Shown: positions 5,320 to 6,546 of the stretch, piece after piece
How positions within the stretch are numbered: the stretch's first letter is position 1
Layout of the letters: each line of letters opens with the position of its first letter
The notes under the pieces: generated by a model
The model's database searches: none
Told to the model about the DNA's origin: nothing
The model's input: the letters and a program-made list of their open reading frames with translations, nothing else
Source: Acidobacteriaceae bacterium
GTDB lineage: Bacteria > Acidobacteriota > Terriglobia > Terriglobales > Acidobacteriaceae
Assembly: GCA_030040395.1 (NCBI GenBank)
Contig: JASHTU010000003.1
Location: 1 to 6,546, forward strand
Length of the DNA: 6,546 nt
Reading direction: 5' to 3'
Position numbers and translations under genes: made by a program

Positions 5320-6546
5320 TCAGTGGCCGGCGGAGCCCGGCAGAAGGTGACAGGCCACGATATCGACGTTGTTCGGTGAGCCGGCCATGGTGTTCAGACC
5401 TAGGAGCAACTCGAAATGCTGGAGCGGTCCGCCAGGATGGATGCCGCACTGCGATAAGGCGGCAGAAAGGCGCGATAAATCCGTAACCAGTTTTCCCGCT
5501 GCCTCGGTGCCCTCCCCGTCCGCTCCAGCCAGTAGGAGAACCTGTCCGTTCTGGTCAGGATTTCGCACGAGGGCGATGATGGCGTACGATTGGCCGGTGC
5601 CCCAACCCTCGGCGGTTGGAACGTAAGCCGGCAGTTCGCGCGGGCGCGGGTGATCGTTGCGGATGATCTCCTGTCCGGCGCTCTCGTCGAAGACAAACCT
5701 GAAGTCCAGTTGTTCGGCGAAGAGGGCAGACCACGGATCGGAACGAGGGCTGCCGAGGAAGATAAAGTTATCGTCGGTTTTCAGATCGGAGAGCTGGATG
5801 CTTCGCGCCGCGCGCGCATCGATGCTTTTGGAACTGCTCGGCATCAGGGCCCCAATTCTTACCGCGATGGGAGGGTCGACCGCAGCCGCCGAATTGTCGC
5901 CCCAAAGAATGATGTGGCAGAGGTGAAGCTCGTTCGCAGTGAGCTTATTCGGTTCGGGAATGTACTTGCGATTGGCGTAATCGGAGACAGAAATCTCGCT
6001 TCCGGTAATCTCCTGAACGGCCACGATATTTGGATCGCTGGTTATGAGGTGGGTGGGGTGAGTGGAGCTGAAGAGCGCCGACCAGGGAAGAACTGAAACG
6101 GTCTTTGCCTGAACGCGTCCGGTGCGGCTCCAAAAGAAGGCCCAAAGGGAAAGATTGACCACTAAAAGGAGAATGGCGAAGGTGAACCACGGGCGCCAGT
6201 TCAGGCTTCGCGTAAGGGCGGGGTTTGAATCTGGATCGCTATGCAGTTGGCCGTCGGCAGCCTGTTCGATGGCCGACGGGACGGCGTCAGAATGGGGAAA
6301 GGAGGGCTCGCGCGAGATGGCAGCAGAGCCGTGGGAGGTTGCCGCAATGGCGGATAAAGCCCCGTGGCCATCGCGCACGCGCGTGATTTCAGGAACATAC
6401 GACCCTAAGGGAAGGCTGAGGCGGAATGGTGAGGATGTGCCGTTTTCTCCGTAATGTTGAAGCAGGCGCTTGCGGACATCCGTGGCTGTGACGCGAACGA
6501 TCGCATCTTCGCCGGTGTCATAAGAGGGCGACCGGCCGAAGAGCTC
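5320..6546 (-). CDS. Membrane-anchored protein with winged-helix-like cytoplasmic domain, N-terminus outside window
   Basis: The frame is open to the right edge, giving 408 residues without a start; the GTG at 6378 is internal and should not be taken as the start. Residues 1-56 contain LFGRSPSYDTGED, AIVRVTATDVRKRLLQHYG and RLSLPLGSYVPEI, the end of a domain found in many acidobacterial proteins (FGR-x4-D, IVRV, then a beta hairpin). I infer a winged-helix-like fold, since the order helix-rich RKRL then hairpin resembles the OmpR C-terminal domain. A Pro/Ser-rich linker follows, then one transmembrane helix (about 120-139, WFTFAILLLVVNLSLWAFF). The C-terminal 265 residues are probably extracytoplasmic, with FLGSPRSDPW (263-272), FRFVFD (282-287), NDHPRP (297-302) and LLAGADGEGTEAAG (338-351) as conserved-looking blocks. 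A ToxR-like, one-component membrane regulator is a reasonable hypothesis, not shown. No enzymatic motif is recognised. Confidence 0.8.
   Translation of the reverse strand, partial: ELFGRSPSYDTGEDAIVRVTATDVRKRLLQHYGENGTSSPFRLSLPLGSYVPEITRVRDGHGALSAIAATSHGSAAISREPSFPHSDAVPSAIEQAADGQLHSDPDSNPALTRSLNWRPWFTFAILLLVVNLSLWAFFWSRTGRVQAKTVSVLPWSALFSSTHPTHLITSDPNIVAVQEITGSEISVSDYANRKYIPEPNKLTANELHLCHIILWGDNSAAAVDPPIAVRIGALMPSSSKSIDARAARSIQLSDLKTDDNFIFLGSPRSDPWSALFAEQLDFRFVFDESAGQEIIRNDHPRPRELPAYVPTAEGWGTGQSYAIIALVRNPDQNGQVLLLAGADGEGTEAAGKLVTDLSRLSAALSQCGIHPGGPLQHFELLLGLNTMAGSPNNVDIVACHLLPGSAGH

Noticed and set aside
5326..5341. GCCGG-N6-CCGGC hairpin just inside the 3' end of the membrane protein gene
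   Set aside because: Only 5 bp, no T-tract, and such GC palindromes are common by chance at this base composition.
5590..6096. 168-codon plus-strand open frame
   Set aside because: It is antisense to the membrane protein gene, whose motifs and transmembrane segment are coherent; the plus-strand translation has no recognisable features.
1..6546. A defence, toxin-antitoxin, CRISPR or other new multi-gene system
   Set aside because: No nuclease, helicase, reverse transcriptase, toxin-antitoxin pair or repeat-spacer array is visible; the genes are ordinary hydrolases, a DUF5996 protein and one membrane protein, with no shared operon.

Overview
The window most likely comes from a member of the Acidobacteriota, probably the Terriglobia/Acidobacteriaceae side. 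It is GC-rich. It ends in a membrane protein carrying a motif (FGRxPxYDT, IVRVTA, VRKRL, then a PxGSYVPE hairpin) that I know mainly from large acidobacterial paralogue families. The DUF5996 and PhaC-like proteins also fit that phylum. The assignment rests on remembered family resemblance, not on a search.

Layout from left to right. (1) Positions 1-593, minus strand: N-terminal 197 residues of a PHA-synthase-like alpha/beta hydrolase (PhaC class III type, cysteine nucleophile in GWCIGA), running off the left edge. (2) Positions 688-885, minus: a short orphan piece resembling the N-terminus of a GH127/DUF1680 beta-L-arabinofuranosidase, probably a gene remnant. (3) Positions 967-1890, minus: a complete DUF5996 protein of 307 residues. 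(4) Positions 1891-2279: about 390 bases without an intact gene. They hold a REP-like palindrome, a C-terminal scrap of an IS21-family IstA transposase on the plus strand, and a perfect 7-bp hairpin. (5) Positions 2280-3347, minus: a lipoprotein esterase of the HSL (family IV) type with a complete triad. (6) Positions 3520-5310, plus: a Tat-exported type-B carboxylesterase with a complete triad, divergent from gene 5 across 172 bp. (7) Positions 5320-6546, minus: a membrane-anchored protein, cut at the right edge, with its cytoplasmic domain N-terminal to one transmembrane helix and a large C-terminal extracytoplasmic domain. It converges on gene 6 with only 9 bp between stop codons.

The genes do not form one obvious pathway. 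The clearest functional pairing is the two exported ester hydrolases of unrelated subfamilies fired from one divergent promoter region, probably an extracytoplasmic ester-degrading function. The left half looks like an accessory patch scarred by transposition and gene decay. I found no CRISPR array, tRNA, rRNA or riboswitch, and no convincing new multi-gene system. The least understood item is the membrane-anchored protein at the right edge.
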